Shown here piece after piece: positions 1 through 7,401 of a stretch of DNA of 64,000 bases (position 1 is its first letter; every line of letters starts with the position of its first letter). The position numbers and the translations under genes were made by a program. Under the pieces are notes generated by a model. That model made no database searches. It saw only the letters and a program-made list of their open reading frames with translations, and was not told the DNA's origin. This stretch comes from Frigidibacter sp. (GTDB taxonomy: Bacteria; Pseudomonadota; Alphaproteobacteria; Rhodobacterales; Rhodobacteraceae), in NCBI RefSeq assembly GCF_030695035.1, contig NZ_JAUYTT010000020.1, positions 62,001 to 126,000 on the forward strand, written 5' to 3'.

Positions 1-376
1 CCAGCGCGGCGGCATGAACCGCCGACAGCGTCGCCCCCGCATCGACCAGCATCACGCCCGAGGGTTTGTCGATCTCGCGGATCGCCGCCATGCGCCGCAT
101 CGCCACCACGATTGCGCTGCCGTCGCCCGAAGGCTGCGCCCCCTGCGACAGTCCGGTATTGCCACCTTGCGGCACGACGGGGCGCCCCGCGCGTGCGGCA
201 AGGGCCATGACCTCGGCGACCTGCGCCGTGCTCGCCGGCAGCACGACCGCCGCAGCGCTGCCGCTGCCATAGCCGCGCCAGTCCTGCAGGAAGGGCGCCA
301 TGCTGGCCGGATCGTGCAGAACATGGCCCGGCCCGGTGATCGCCCTCAGTGCCGCGATAAGGTCTTCTTGCTGCAT
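1..376 (-). CDS. FAD-binding oxidase, GlcD/D-lactate dehydrogenase type (partial, N-terminus only)
   Basis: The frame runs off the left edge, so only about 125 N-terminal residues are visible. They form the start of a PCMH-type FAD domain: VLPASTAQVAEV at residues 44-55, then the FAD pyrophosphate loop PQGGNTGLSQG at residues 68-78 and VDAGATL at about 110. Family members oxidise D-2-hydroxy acids such as glycolate or D-lactate with FAD. The ATG at 376 is preceded by AGGAAGG. It follows the IclR gene on the same strand with a 79-bp gap that has its own promoter-like sequence. The substrate cannot be told from this fragment. Confidence 0.75.
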   Translation of the reverse strand, partial: MQQEDLIAALRAITGPGHVLHDPASMAPFLQDWRGYGSGSAAAVVLPASTAQVAEVMALAARAGRPVVPQGGNTGLSQGAQPSGDGSAIVVAMRRMAAIREIDKPSGVMLVDAGATLSAVHAAAL

Positions 377-400
377 GGGAGGGCCTTCCTGATCACCGCG

Positions 401-434
401 CCTTGTCGCAAGGTGCAAGAAGTTTCATTATAAT
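401..434 (-). promoter_or_regulatory. Candidate promoter and small palindrome upstream of the FAD oxidase
   Basis: On the minus strand, TATAAT occurs at 432-427, about 50 bp upstream of the oxidase ATG. A palindrome CCTTG-tcg-CAAGG lies at 401-413, between it and the start. No clear -35 was found, so this is a weak call. Confidence 0.25.
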
Positions 435-455
435 ACAATACAAGCTACCGAAAAT

Positions 456-1232
456 TCAGGTCGGAATCGCTTGCGACATCGAACGCGTCGCGGCGACCAA
501 TGCCGGCACAAAGCGCTGGACCATGGCATCCGCCTGATAGCGGAACCGCGAGGCGCCAAGGCTGACCGCCGCCATGACATTCCCGTCCGCCAGCAGGATC
601 GGCGCCGCGATGGAGATGTCGCCGGGGTAGATCTGCTCTTCGACCATGGCAAAACCATGCTCGCGGACAAAGCGGATGCGGGTCCAGATCCCCTCGCGGT
701 CATAGATGGTCTTGGCGGTGTAGGCGCGCAGGTGAGACCGGTCCAGAACCTCCTCGATCTTCGCATCCTCCAGCATCGACAGCAGCGCGAGGCCGCCCGC
801 GCTGCAATAGGCCGGTAGCCGGCTTCCGACGATGACATCGGTGTCGAGCACGTTGGGCGACAGGTAGCGCGAGAGGTAGATGATCTCTGTATCATCAAGA
901 ACCGTCAGGGAAATCGTCTCCTCTGTCGTGCGGTTCAGGTGCGACAGGTAGGGATGGGCGCGCAGCACGACCGGGCTTGACCGCGTGTACTGATAGGCCA
1001 GGTTCAGGGTCTTGGGCGTCAGCTCATAGGCCTTGGTGCGGCCGTCCTTGCGCAGGTAGCCAAGGCGCGACAGCGTGTGGGTGAATCGCTGCGTGGCCGA
1101 CCTGTCCAGCCCGGCCTTGTCGGCAAGTTGGGTCAGCGTCTGGCGCGGATTGGCCGCGTCAAAGGTGGCAAGGATGCGAAAGGCCTTCTCGACCGCCCGA
1201 ACCATCAGCGGATCGTCCTTCTCATCTGACAT
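456..1232 (-). CDS. IclR family transcriptional regulator
   Basis: 258 aa. Residues ~8-70 form an IclR winged HTH (VRAVEKAFRIL, then LTQLADKAGLDRSATQRFTHTL). The rest is the IclR effector domain, ending VAATRSMSQAIPT. The start at 1232 is chosen because GGAAAGGAAGAGGG lies just upstream; an in-frame ATG at 1286 has no good ribosome site. The gene is divergent from the acyl-CoA-ligase-like gene at 1352. A palindrome in the gap at 1311-1327 recurs in the ABC transporter promoter gap at 4672-4698, so this protein probably controls both. Its effector is unknown. Confidence 0.88.
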   Translation of the reverse strand: MSDEKDDPLMVRAVEKAFRILATFDAANPRQTLTQLADKAGLDRSATQRFTHTLSRLGYLRKDGRTKAYELTPKTLNLAYQYTRSSPVVLRAHPYLSHLNRTTEETISLTVLDDTEIIYLSRYLSPNVLDTDVIVGSRLPAYCSAGGLALLSMLEDAKIEEVLDRSHLRAYTAKTIYDREGIWTRIRFVREHGFAMVEEQIYPGDISIAAPILLADGNVMAAVSLGASRFRYQADAMVQRFVPALVAATRSMSQAIPT

Positions 1233-1310
1233 CTGCGCCCTCTTCCTTTCCGGGTATGCCCAACTGCACATTGACATTCTGCGCACCTAACCCTCTACTG
1301 TCAATAATAC

Positions 1311-1327
1311 TTATCGTAATGCGATAA
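1311..1327. promoter_or_regulatory. Operator-like palindrome TTATCG-N5-CGATAA (copy 1)
   Basis: TTATCG (1311-1316), spacer TAATG, CGATAA (1322-1327). It sits between the divergent IclR gene (start 1232) and the acyl-CoA-ligase-like gene (start 1352). The same core with the same 5-bp spacer occurs at 4675-4695, which supports a real regulator site, most simply for the adjacent IclR protein. Confidence 0.6.
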
Positions 1328-1351
1328 CTTATCTGAAGGACGGAGCATCAG

Positions 1352-2875
1352 GTGTTCGACTGGGAAGGTTACGGATTTCTGCATCTGGTGGCGGGCTGCG
1401 TCCGGGACGAGCCGGACAGGATATATGCATCGGAATTTACCGCGGATGGCCTGATCACCCACCGTCTGGCCGACATCATGGCCCGCGCGGACCGGATTGC
1501 GGCAGGTCTTGCTGCGCGCGGCATCCGGAAGGGCGACCGCGTCGCCTGCATGATGGACACGCATAGCGACTACCTCTGCGCCGTGCTGGCCATCGCGCGG
1601 CTTGGGGCGATCTGGGTTCCGGTCGGCACGCGGCTGCTGCCGGCCAATCTGGACTACATCTTTGCCGAGGCGGGCGTGCAGCTTGCGCTGGCCGAGACGG
1701 GTCTGGCGGATGTGGTGGCAAAGGCGGGGCATCCGGGTGTACCGGTCGTCCTGCGCGACGGCGATCTGGCAGCCTCGCTGGGGGCCGATGCTGCGCCGCC
1801 CAAGGTGGACGTCGATCCGTCGGATATCCTGATGATCAGCTTCACCTCCGGCACCACGGGGCGGCCCAAATCCGTGCCCGTGACCCATGCGATGATGCGC
1901 TTCGCGGCCGAGGCGGCGGCGCGCTCCTCGCAATCCGAAGCCGGCGATGTGCTCTATGTCTGGGAGCCGTTCCACCATATCGGCGGGGCACAGCTGATCA
2001 TGCTGCCGCTGATCCGCGACGTGACGCTGGCACTGACCCCGCGGCTGACGGTGTCGGGCTTCTGGGATCAGGTGCGGGCTTGCGGCGCGACCCGCATCCA
2101 CCATCTGGGCGGCATCTTGCAGATGCTGCTGAAGCAGCCCGCCAGCCCGCGCGACAAGGATCACAAGGTCACCGTCGCCTGGGGCGGGGGCTGCACGGCG
2201 GATGTCTGGACGGCGTTCTCGGACCGGTTCGGCGTGCGCATCGTCGAGGGCTACGGCATGACCGAAGCCTCCAGTCTGACCACGGTCAACACCGAAGGGC
2301 TGCCCGGTTATATCGGCCGCGCCCTGCCGTGGTTCGACGTGAAGATCCTGGCCGAGGATGGCAGCGAATGCCCGCCCGGCACCCGCGGCGAGATCGTGGT
2401 GGAGCCGATCGGGACGGGGAGGGCGGCGCTGTTCACCGGCTACCTCAACTCGGAAGCCGCCACGCGCGATGCGCTGCGCGGCGGGCGCCTGCATACCGGC
2501 GACCAAGGCGAGATGGATGCCGAGGGCCGCTTCAAGTTTCACGGCCGGCTGAAGGACACGATCCGCGTGCGCGGCGAGAATGTCTCGGCCTGGGAGGTGG
2601 AGCATGTGGTGGAGCAGCATGACGCTGTCGCCGCCTGCGCGGTGATCCCCGTCAAGGCCGAGGTGGGCGAGGCCGATATCAAGTTGTTCATCCAACTGGC
2701 CCCCGAAACCGAAGTGACCGCAGCCGATATCTTCACATGGGCTCGCACCCGCCTCGCGCCCCATCAACTGCCGCGTCACATCGCCTTTACCCAAGAATTC
2801 GAGCGAACCCCAAGCCAGCGGATCATGAAGCATTTGCTCGATGCATCGCCCTCGGGCGACTGGACCCGCCCCTGA
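1352..2875 (+). CDS. AMP-binding acyl-CoA ligase family protein (CaiC-like)
   Basis: 507 aa, GTG start after GAAGGACGGAG. Motifs of class I adenylate-forming enzymes are present: P-loop SFTSGTTGRPKSVPVTH (~160-176), YGMTEASS (~305), the HTGDQGEMD aspartate region and the hinge GRLKDTIRVRGENVSAWEVE. The family activates a carboxylic acid as an acyl-AMP and transfers it to CoA. Near the C-terminus the usual A10 G-K pair is Q-R (TPSQRIMK, R490), so the canonical catalytic lysine is missing; some CaiC-like proteins share this. An enoyl-CoA hydratase follows after 11 bp, so the product probably enters a short beta-oxidation-like step. Confidence 0.85.
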   Translation: MFDWEGYGFLHLVAGCVRDEPDRIYASEFTADGLITHRLADIMARADRIAAGLAARGIRKGDRVACMMDTHSDYLCAVLAIARLGAIWVPVGTRLLPANLDYIFAEAGVQLALAETGLADVVAKAGHPGVPVVLRDGDLAASLGADAAPPKVDVDPSDILMISFTSGTTGRPKSVPVTHAMMRFAAEAAARSSQSEAGDVLYVWEPFHHIGGAQLIMLPLIRDVTLALTPRLTVSGFWDQVRACGATRIHHLGGILQMLLKQPASPRDKDHKVTVAWGGGCTADVWTAFSDRFGVRIVEGYGMTEASSLTTVNTEGLPGYIGRALPWFDVKILAEDGSECPPGTRGEIVVEPIGTGRAALFTGYLNSEAATRDALRGGRLHTGDQGEMDAEGRFKFHGRLKDTIRVRGENVSAWEVEHVVEQHDAVAACAVIPVKAEVGEADIKLFIQLAPETEVTAADIFTWARTRLAPHQLPRHIAFTQEFERTPSQRIMKHLLDASPSGDWTRP

Positions 2876-2886
2876 AAGGACCAAAG

Positions 2887-3642
2887 ATGACCGACCATAT
2901 CCTTGAAGTGATGGAGGGCTCTGTCCTCGTCATCACGCTGAACAAGCCTGCCAAGCTGAACGCCTGGGACAAGCCCATGCGCGACGATCTGGTGACCGCG
3001 ATCCTGCGCGCATCGAAGAACCCCGAGGTCGAGGCGGTGATCCTGACCGGCGCGGGCGACCGGGCCTTTTGCGCCGGGCAGGACCTGAACGAAGGCAAGA
3101 GCTTTGATGCCGACCGGGCCGAGCTGTGGATCGAGGAGTGGCGCACGCTTTACAATGCGATCCGCCGGTTCGAAAAGCCGTTCGTCGCCGCCCTGAACGG
3201 GATCGCTGCCGGTTCCGCGTTCCAGGTGTCGCTGCTGGCCGACTTCCGCATCGGCCATGCGATGTCTCGCATGGGTCAGCCCGAGATCAACAACGGCATC
3301 GCCAGCGCCACCGGCTTCTGGATCCTGCGCGAGATGCTGGGCCTTGCGCGCGCCATCGACCTTGTGATGACCGGCCGCATCATGGAGGCCGAAGAGTGCC
3401 ACCGCCTTGGCCTGATCAATCATATCGTGGCGCAGGATCAGGTCATGGCCCGGTCGCTGGAGCTGGCGCGGGATCTCGCGGCCAAGCCCAAGCGCGCCTA
3501 TGCCTTCAACAAGCAGCGCATCTGCGCGGCGACCCAGTCCGGCTTCGATGAGACCTTCGAGCTTGCCCGCCAGATCCACCGCAAGGCCTTCGAGCTTGGC
3601 GAGACACAGGCGCAGATGGCCAAGTTCCTCGACCGCAAATGA
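2887..3642 (+). CDS. Enoyl-CoA hydratase/isomerase family protein
   Basis: 251 aa crotonase-fold protein. The ATG at 2887 follows AAAGGACC. The oxyanion-hole segments are present: RAFCAGQDLNEG (~60-71) and NGIAAGSAFQVSLLADFRIG (~105-124), followed by GQPEINNGI, where the second catalytic acid of crotonases usually lies. The family hydrates enoyl-CoAs, but many members isomerise or hydrolyse acyl-CoAs, so the exact reaction is open. It is the last gene of the operon with the acyl-CoA-ligase-like gene and ends directly at a strong hairpin (3648-3669). Regulation is probably by the IclR protein at 456-1232. Confidence 0.88.
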   Translation: MTDHILEVMEGSVLVITLNKPAKLNAWDKPMRDDLVTAILRASKNPEVEAVILTGAGDRAFCAGQDLNEGKSFDADRAELWIEEWRTLYNAIRRFEKPFVAALNGIAAGSAFQVSLLADFRIGHAMSRMGQPEINNGIASATGFWILREMLGLARAIDLVMTGRIMEAEECHRLGLINHIVAQDQVMARSLELARDLAAKPKRAYAFNKQRICAATQSGFDETFELARQIHRKAFELGETQAQMAKFLDRK

Positions 3643-3647
3643 AAAAA

Positions 3648-3669
3648 GGCGCCGGAGAAATCCGGCGCC
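3648..3669. terminator. Bidirectional intrinsic terminator
   Basis: GGCGCCGGA (3648-3656), loop GAAA, TCCGGCGCC (3661-3669), flanked by an A-run on the left and TTT on the right. It lies between the convergent hydratase gene and the ABC binding protein gene and can serve both. Confidence 0.85.
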
Positions 3670-3694
3670 TTTCCCGTTACGCTGCCTGCGCTGA

Positions 3695-4528
3695 TCAGAA
3701 CTCGATGCCTTCGGGAATGGCCGAGGTGTCCATCCCGGCAGCCTGGAAGCCGGTGATCAGCAGCGGCACGATGGAGCGGTCGGCGCGCTTCTCTTCACCC
3801 CAAGCCTGGATGAAATCCCGCAGGCGGCCATCGCCGTCCTTGCGCAGGCCGGCCGCTGCCGGGATGCCGCGGGCGGGGGTCGGCACGGTGTACCCCGAGA
3901 ACACGCCCGGCGCGGTCGAGAAGGTCTGCAGGCAGATCGGCAGCTCTTGCAGCAGGTAGTCGGCGCGGCCCGATTGCACCGCCATCACCGCCTCGCTCAT
4001 TTCCTTCAGCGTCATGACCTTGGCTTCCGGCAGCTCGTCCTTGATGAACTGGGTCTGCGCGGTGCCGGTGACCATGGCAAAGGTCACGTCGGCAGAGTTG
4101 TACTCGTCCCAGGTCGCCTTGGTCTCGGCGCCGGTGCCGGCGATGACGCAATCGGTCATCCGGTACAGCGGGCCGGCCATGTCCAGCGCCTTTTTGCGTT
4201 CCTCGGTCGCGGTCATGCCGGGGAAGATGTCGATCCGGCCGGCCTGAAGGTCCAGCACGACGCCCTGCCATGTGGTCTCGTGCCATTTCACGGTCAGCGG
4301 CTTGCCCATCTCTTCGGACAGGTCGGCGACCATCTGGCGGCAGACGTTCGGCCCGTAGCCTTCATATTCCAGCTCGCTGCCCGTGTAGAACGAGGTCGGC
4401 TTGTAGGCATGGATGCCCCCGCACACGACTTCGCCGGTGCGTTCGATCTTGTCCCACAGCGCCTCGCTGAAGGCGGGGGTTGCGGCAGTGAGTGCCAGCG
4501 TGGCGATGGCGGCGAATTTCAGCGTCAT
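3695..4528 (-). CDS. Amino acid ABC transporter substrate-binding protein
   Basis: 277 aa periplasmic protein of the polar amino acid (SBP_bac_3) family. MTLKFAAIATLALTAATPA is a typical Sec signal peptide with cleavage near FSE-A. Family landmarks include GRIDIFPGMTATEERKK, whose arginine normally holds the ligand alpha-carboxylate, and GRADYLLQE. The start at 4528 is chosen for the signal peptide and a GGGAGA site; the frame extends upstream without a leader. It is divergent from its permease and ATPase genes, with a perfect palindrome between. The ligand is an amino acid or close relative and cannot be named. Confidence 0.88.
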   Translation of the reverse strand: MTLKFAAIATLALTAATPAFSEALWDKIERTGEVVCGGIHAYKPTSFYTGSELEYEGYGPNVCRQMVADLSEEMGKPLTVKWHETTWQGVVLDLQAGRIDIFPGMTATEERKKALDMAGPLYRMTDCVIAGTGAETKATWDEYNSADVTFAMVTGTAQTQFIKDELPEAKVMTLKEMSEAVMAVQSGRADYLLQELPICLQTFSTAPGVFSGYTVPTPARGIPAAAGLRKDGDGRLRDFIQAWGEEKRADRSIVPLLITGFQAAGMDTSAIPEGIEF

Positions 4529-4671
4529 GTCAGTCTCCCGTCTGGATGGCACGGCGTTGGTCCTCGCCGCTTGACTCAAAGCCTGTTCGCAAGCGGACCT
4601 TGGGGCAAGAATATTCTGCAAAAGAGACCAGAAATATTTACATTCAGCCGAAATACGGCCAGTTTCTGGAC

Positions 4672-4698
4672 ATATGTTATCGTATTTCGATAACATAT
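4672..4698. promoter_or_regulatory. Operator-like palindrome with 11-bp arms (copy 2)
   Basis: ATATGTTATCG (4672-4682), spacer TATTT, CGATAACATAT (4688-4698): perfect arms around the same TTATCG-N5-CGATAA core seen at 1311-1327. It lies in the divergent gap between the binding protein gene and the permease gene. Probable binding site of the IclR regulator at 456-1232. Confidence 0.65.
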
Positions 4699-4821
4699 TA
4701 GGGATATGGCGATGATGTGGCGGTTTTCTTATCTTAACAGTGGCGTTTCGGGATTGCTTGGCTAGGCTGCATCCATCGGTCCTGCGGCACCCTGCCAGAC
4801 CAACAGCTGTGGAGGTTCAGG

Positions 4822-5469
4822 ATGTATGAGTTTGATTGGTCGGTGGTGCTCGACGCCGAGATGTGGCTGCGCGCAGCGGGCGTGACGATCGCCTATGCTT
4901 TCGTCACCGCCGTCGTCGGCCTGCTGCTGGGGGTCGTCCTCGGACTGGTTCTGGTGGCGCGGATCCCGGTGCTGAACATCATCGTCAACCTCTACATCCA
5001 CGTCTTCCGCTGCACGCCGCTTCTGGTTCAGATCGTGTGGTTCTTCTACGCGCTGCCGATGGTGACCGGCTACACCCTGCCGGACTGGTTTGCGGCCGGG
5101 CTGGGGCTGACGCTCTACATGGCGGCCTTCGCGGCCGAGATTTTCCGCGCCGGCGTGATCTCCATCGAGAAGGGGCAGTGGGAGGCGTCGACGGTGCTTG
5201 GCTTCGGCTACTTCACCAAGATGCGCTATATCATCTTGCCGCAGGCAACGCGCCGGATGATCCCGCCGATCGTCAGCCAGACGATCCTGCAGCTGAAGAA
5301 CACCTCGCTGCTGTCGGTCGTGGCGGTGCCCGACATCATGTATGCGGCTGGCGGGCTGACCATGTCGACCTACCGCCCGCTGGAGGTCTATACCTTCGCC
5401 GCGCTGCTGTACCTTGTGATCCTGACGCCGGTGACGCTGCTGGCGAACCGCTTCGAAATCAAACACTGA
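4822..5469 (+). CDS. Amino acid ABC transporter permease (HisM/GlnP family)
   Basis: 215 aa inner-membrane protein of the HEQRo family with about five hydrophobic helices. The cytoplasmic EAA loop appears as [19 protein letters not shown] followed by [13 protein letters not shown]. The start follows GTGGAGGTTCAGG. It is the only permease in the set, so it probably works as a homodimer with the ATPase 11 bp downstream and the binding protein encoded divergently. The motif [20 protein letters not shown] is typical of polar amino acid permeases. Confidence 0.9.
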   Translation: MYEFDWSVVLDAEMWLRAAGVTIAYAFVTAVVGLLLGVVLGLVLVARIPVLNIIVNLYIHVFRCTPLLVQIVWFFYALPMVTGYTLPDWFAAGLGLTLYMAAFAAEIFRAGVISIEKGQWEASTVLGFGYFTKMRYIILPQATRRMIPPIVSQTILQLKNTSLLSVVAVPDIMYAAGGLTMSTYRPLEVYTFAALLYLVILTPVTLLANRFEIKH

Positions 5470-5480
5470 CGGGGGCGGAC

Positions 5481-6227
5481 ATGATCAAGATCCGGAATCT
5501 GCGCAAGAACTTCGGCACGCTGGAAGTGCTGCGGGGCATCGATCTGGATGTGTCGGCTGGCGATGTGGCGGTGCTGATCGGCCCGTCGGGCTGCGGAAAA
5601 TCCACCCTGCTGCGCTGCCTCAACCTGCTGGAAGAGCCGACCGCGGGCAGGTTGGAGATTGCCGGCCGCAGCCTCGAGTTCGACGGCAAGGCCCGCATCC
5701 GCGAGCGTCAGCGGGCAGAGTTCCGGGCGGCGACCGGCATGGTGTTTCAAAGCTTCAACCTGTTCCCGCATATGACGGTGCTGGAAAACGTGATGTCGGG
5801 GCCGCTGTTCAACGGCATCTTGGGCAAGAAGGACGCGCGCGATCTGGCGGCGTCGTTGCTGGACCGGGTCGGGCTCGGCCACCGGCTGGGCCTTTATCCG
5901 CGGCAGATCTCGGGCGGTCAGTCGCAGCGCGTGGCCATCGCCCGCGCCTTGGCGCTGGACCCCAAGGTTATGCTGTTCGACGAGCCGACATCGGCGCTGG
6001 ACCCCGAACTTGTCGGCGAGGTGCTGGATGTGATGCAATCGCTCGCCCGCGACGGCACGACCATGATCGTCGTGACGCATGAGATGAGCTTTGCGCGCAA
6101 CGTCGCCAATCGCGTCGTGTTCCTCGATGGCGGCGTCATCGTGGAAAACGGCCCGCCCGAGCAGGTTCTGGGCGCGCCGAAGGCAGAGCGTCTGCGTACC
6201 TTCCTGTCCAAGGTGGAGCATGGCTGA
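5481..6227 (+). CDS. Amino acid ABC transporter ATP-binding protein (GlnQ type)
   Basis: 248 aa. Walker [10 protein letters not shown] (~34-42), Q-loop [18 protein letters not shown], signature [15 protein letters not shown], Walker [15 protein letters not shown] and switch histidine VVTHEM are all present, as expected for an active importer ATPase. It begins [17 protein letters not shown], 11 bp after the permease gene. It energises uptake by the transporter encoded at 3695-5469. Confidence 0.92.
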   Translation: MIKIRNLRKNFGTLEVLRGIDLDVSAGDVAVLIGPSGCGKSTLLRCLNLLEEPTAGRLEIAGRSLEFDGKARIRERQRAEFRAATGMVFQSFNLFPHMTVLENVMSGPLFNGILGKKDARDLAASLLDRVGLGHRLGLYPRQISGGQSQRVAIARALALDPKVMLFDEPTSALDPELVGEVLDVMQSLARDGTTMIVVTHEMSFARNVANRVVFLDGGVIVENGPPEQVLGAPKAERLRTFLSKVEHG

Positions 6228-6242
6228 CCGTGGTCGACCCGC

Positions 6243-7379
6243 GTGACGCACGCAGGGTTCCTCGATTTCGACGAGGCCCGCGTTCAGGCGCGGCGGTTCC
6301 TGCCGCGAGCGCTGTTCGACTATATCGACCGCGGCACCGAAGCGGAGCTGGCGCTTGATGCGCTCCGCCAAGGGTTCGACCGCTGCCGCGTCGTGCCGCG
6401 TGTCCTGCGGCCGGTCGCCGCGCCCGATATCTCGGTCAGCGTCATGGGCCGGCGCTACCCGACGCCGCTGATCGTGGCACCGACCGCGCTTGCCGGGCTG
6501 GTGCGCCATGACGGCGAGGTCAAGATCGCACGGGCGGCCGGGGCGGCGGGCGTGCCATTCTGCGCGGCGACGCAATCCTCGACCAGCATCGAGGCTATCG
6601 CCGGCAATGCGAGGGCGGCGGAGCTTTGGTTCCAGCTCTACGTCTGGCGCGACCGGGGCGAGACGTGGAAGCTGCTCGATCGGGTCGCCGCGCAGGGCGT
6701 GCAGACGCTGGTGCTGACGGTCGACACCCCGGCCTCGCCCAAGAAGATCCACAACCAGCGCAACGGCTTCGGGATCCCCCTGCGCCCCTCGCTTCGCTTG
6801 GCGGCCGATCTTGTGCGGCACCCGGGCTGGACGCTTGGCGTCATGGGTCGGTATTGGGCGGGATCGGGGCTGCCCTCCTACGCGAACTATCCGCCCGCGG
6901 TCGGCACTCAGGTCACATCGGCGGTCATTGATCCGCGCTTTGCGCTCGATACGATCCTCGATCTCCACTTTGTCGAAGAGCTTCGCCGACGCTGGCCGGG
7001 AAAGCTGGTGTTGAAGGGCATTGCACATCCAGACGACGCGAGTGCGGCGTTTGGTGCCGGATGCGACGCGGTCGTTGTGTCCAGTCACGGCGGCCGGAAC
7101 CATGACAGCGCGGCGACACCGCTGGAGATGCTGCCGGCCATCCGCGCCGCCGTCGGGGCGGAGGCGACGCTGCTGGCAGACAGCGGCGTGCGCCGCGGAA
7201 GCGATGTCGCAAAGCTGCTGGCTGCCGGCGCCGATGCCGTGATGCTGGGCCGCGCGCCGCTCTATGGCTTGGCGGCAGAGGGAGAGTCCGGCGTCGAGAA
7301 GATGCTGTCGCTGATCGTGGAAGAGCTTCGCGCGTTCCTGATGTTCTCAGGCGTAGAAACCACGTCAGCCTTAGGGTGA
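6243..7379 (+). CDS. FMN-dependent alpha-hydroxy acid oxidase/dehydrogenase
   Basis: 378 aa, GTG start 15 bp after the ATPase gene, so co-transcribed with the amino acid importer. It shows the TIM-barrel FMN family (lactate, glycolate and mandelate oxidases): PLIVAPTALAGLVRHDGE near the N-terminus, LVLKGIAHPDDA (FMN-binding lysine) and the catalytic histidine in VVSSHGGRNHD (H282). The usual HGGRQLD is HGGRNHD here. Family enzymes oxidise L-2-hydroxy acids to 2-oxo acids. Its place in the operon suggests the importer brings in a hydroxy- or amino-acid-like compound. The stop codon sits inside a hairpin. Confidence 0.88.
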   Translation: MTHAGFLDFDEARVQARRFLPRALFDYIDRGTEAELALDALRQGFDRCRVVPRVLRPVAAPDISVSVMGRRYPTPLIVAPTALAGLVRHDGEVKIARAAGAAGVPFCAATQSSTSIEAIAGNARAAELWFQLYVWRDRGETWKLLDRVAAQGVQTLVLTVDTPASPKKIHNQRNGFGIPLRPSLRLAADLVRHPGWTLGVMGRYWAGSGLPSYANYPPAVGTQVTSAVIDPRFALDTILDLHFVEELRRRWPGKLVLKGIAHPDDASAAFGAGCDAVVVSSHGGRNHDSAATPLEMLPAIRAAVGAEATLLADSGVRRGSDVAKLLAAGADAVMLGRAPLYGLAAEGESGVEKMLSLIVEELRAFLMFSGVETTSALG

Positions 7380-7384
7380 CGTGG
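7360..7384. terminator. Hairpin between convergent genes, overlapping a stop codon
   Basis: CCACGTCA (7360-7367), 9-nt loop, TGACGTGG (7377-7384). The TGA of the hydroxy acid oxidase gene forms the start of the right arm. No long T-run follows. It lies between the oxidase gene and the oppositely oriented TRAP gene ending at 7402. Confidence 0.5.
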
Positions 7385-7401
7385 CGCCTGCGCGGTTGAG
7401 G

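Noticed and set aside
5388-7103. A 571-codon minus-strand frame opposite the ABC ATPase and FMN oxidase genes
   Set aside because: Antisense shadow; both plus-strand proteins carry full catalytic motifs.
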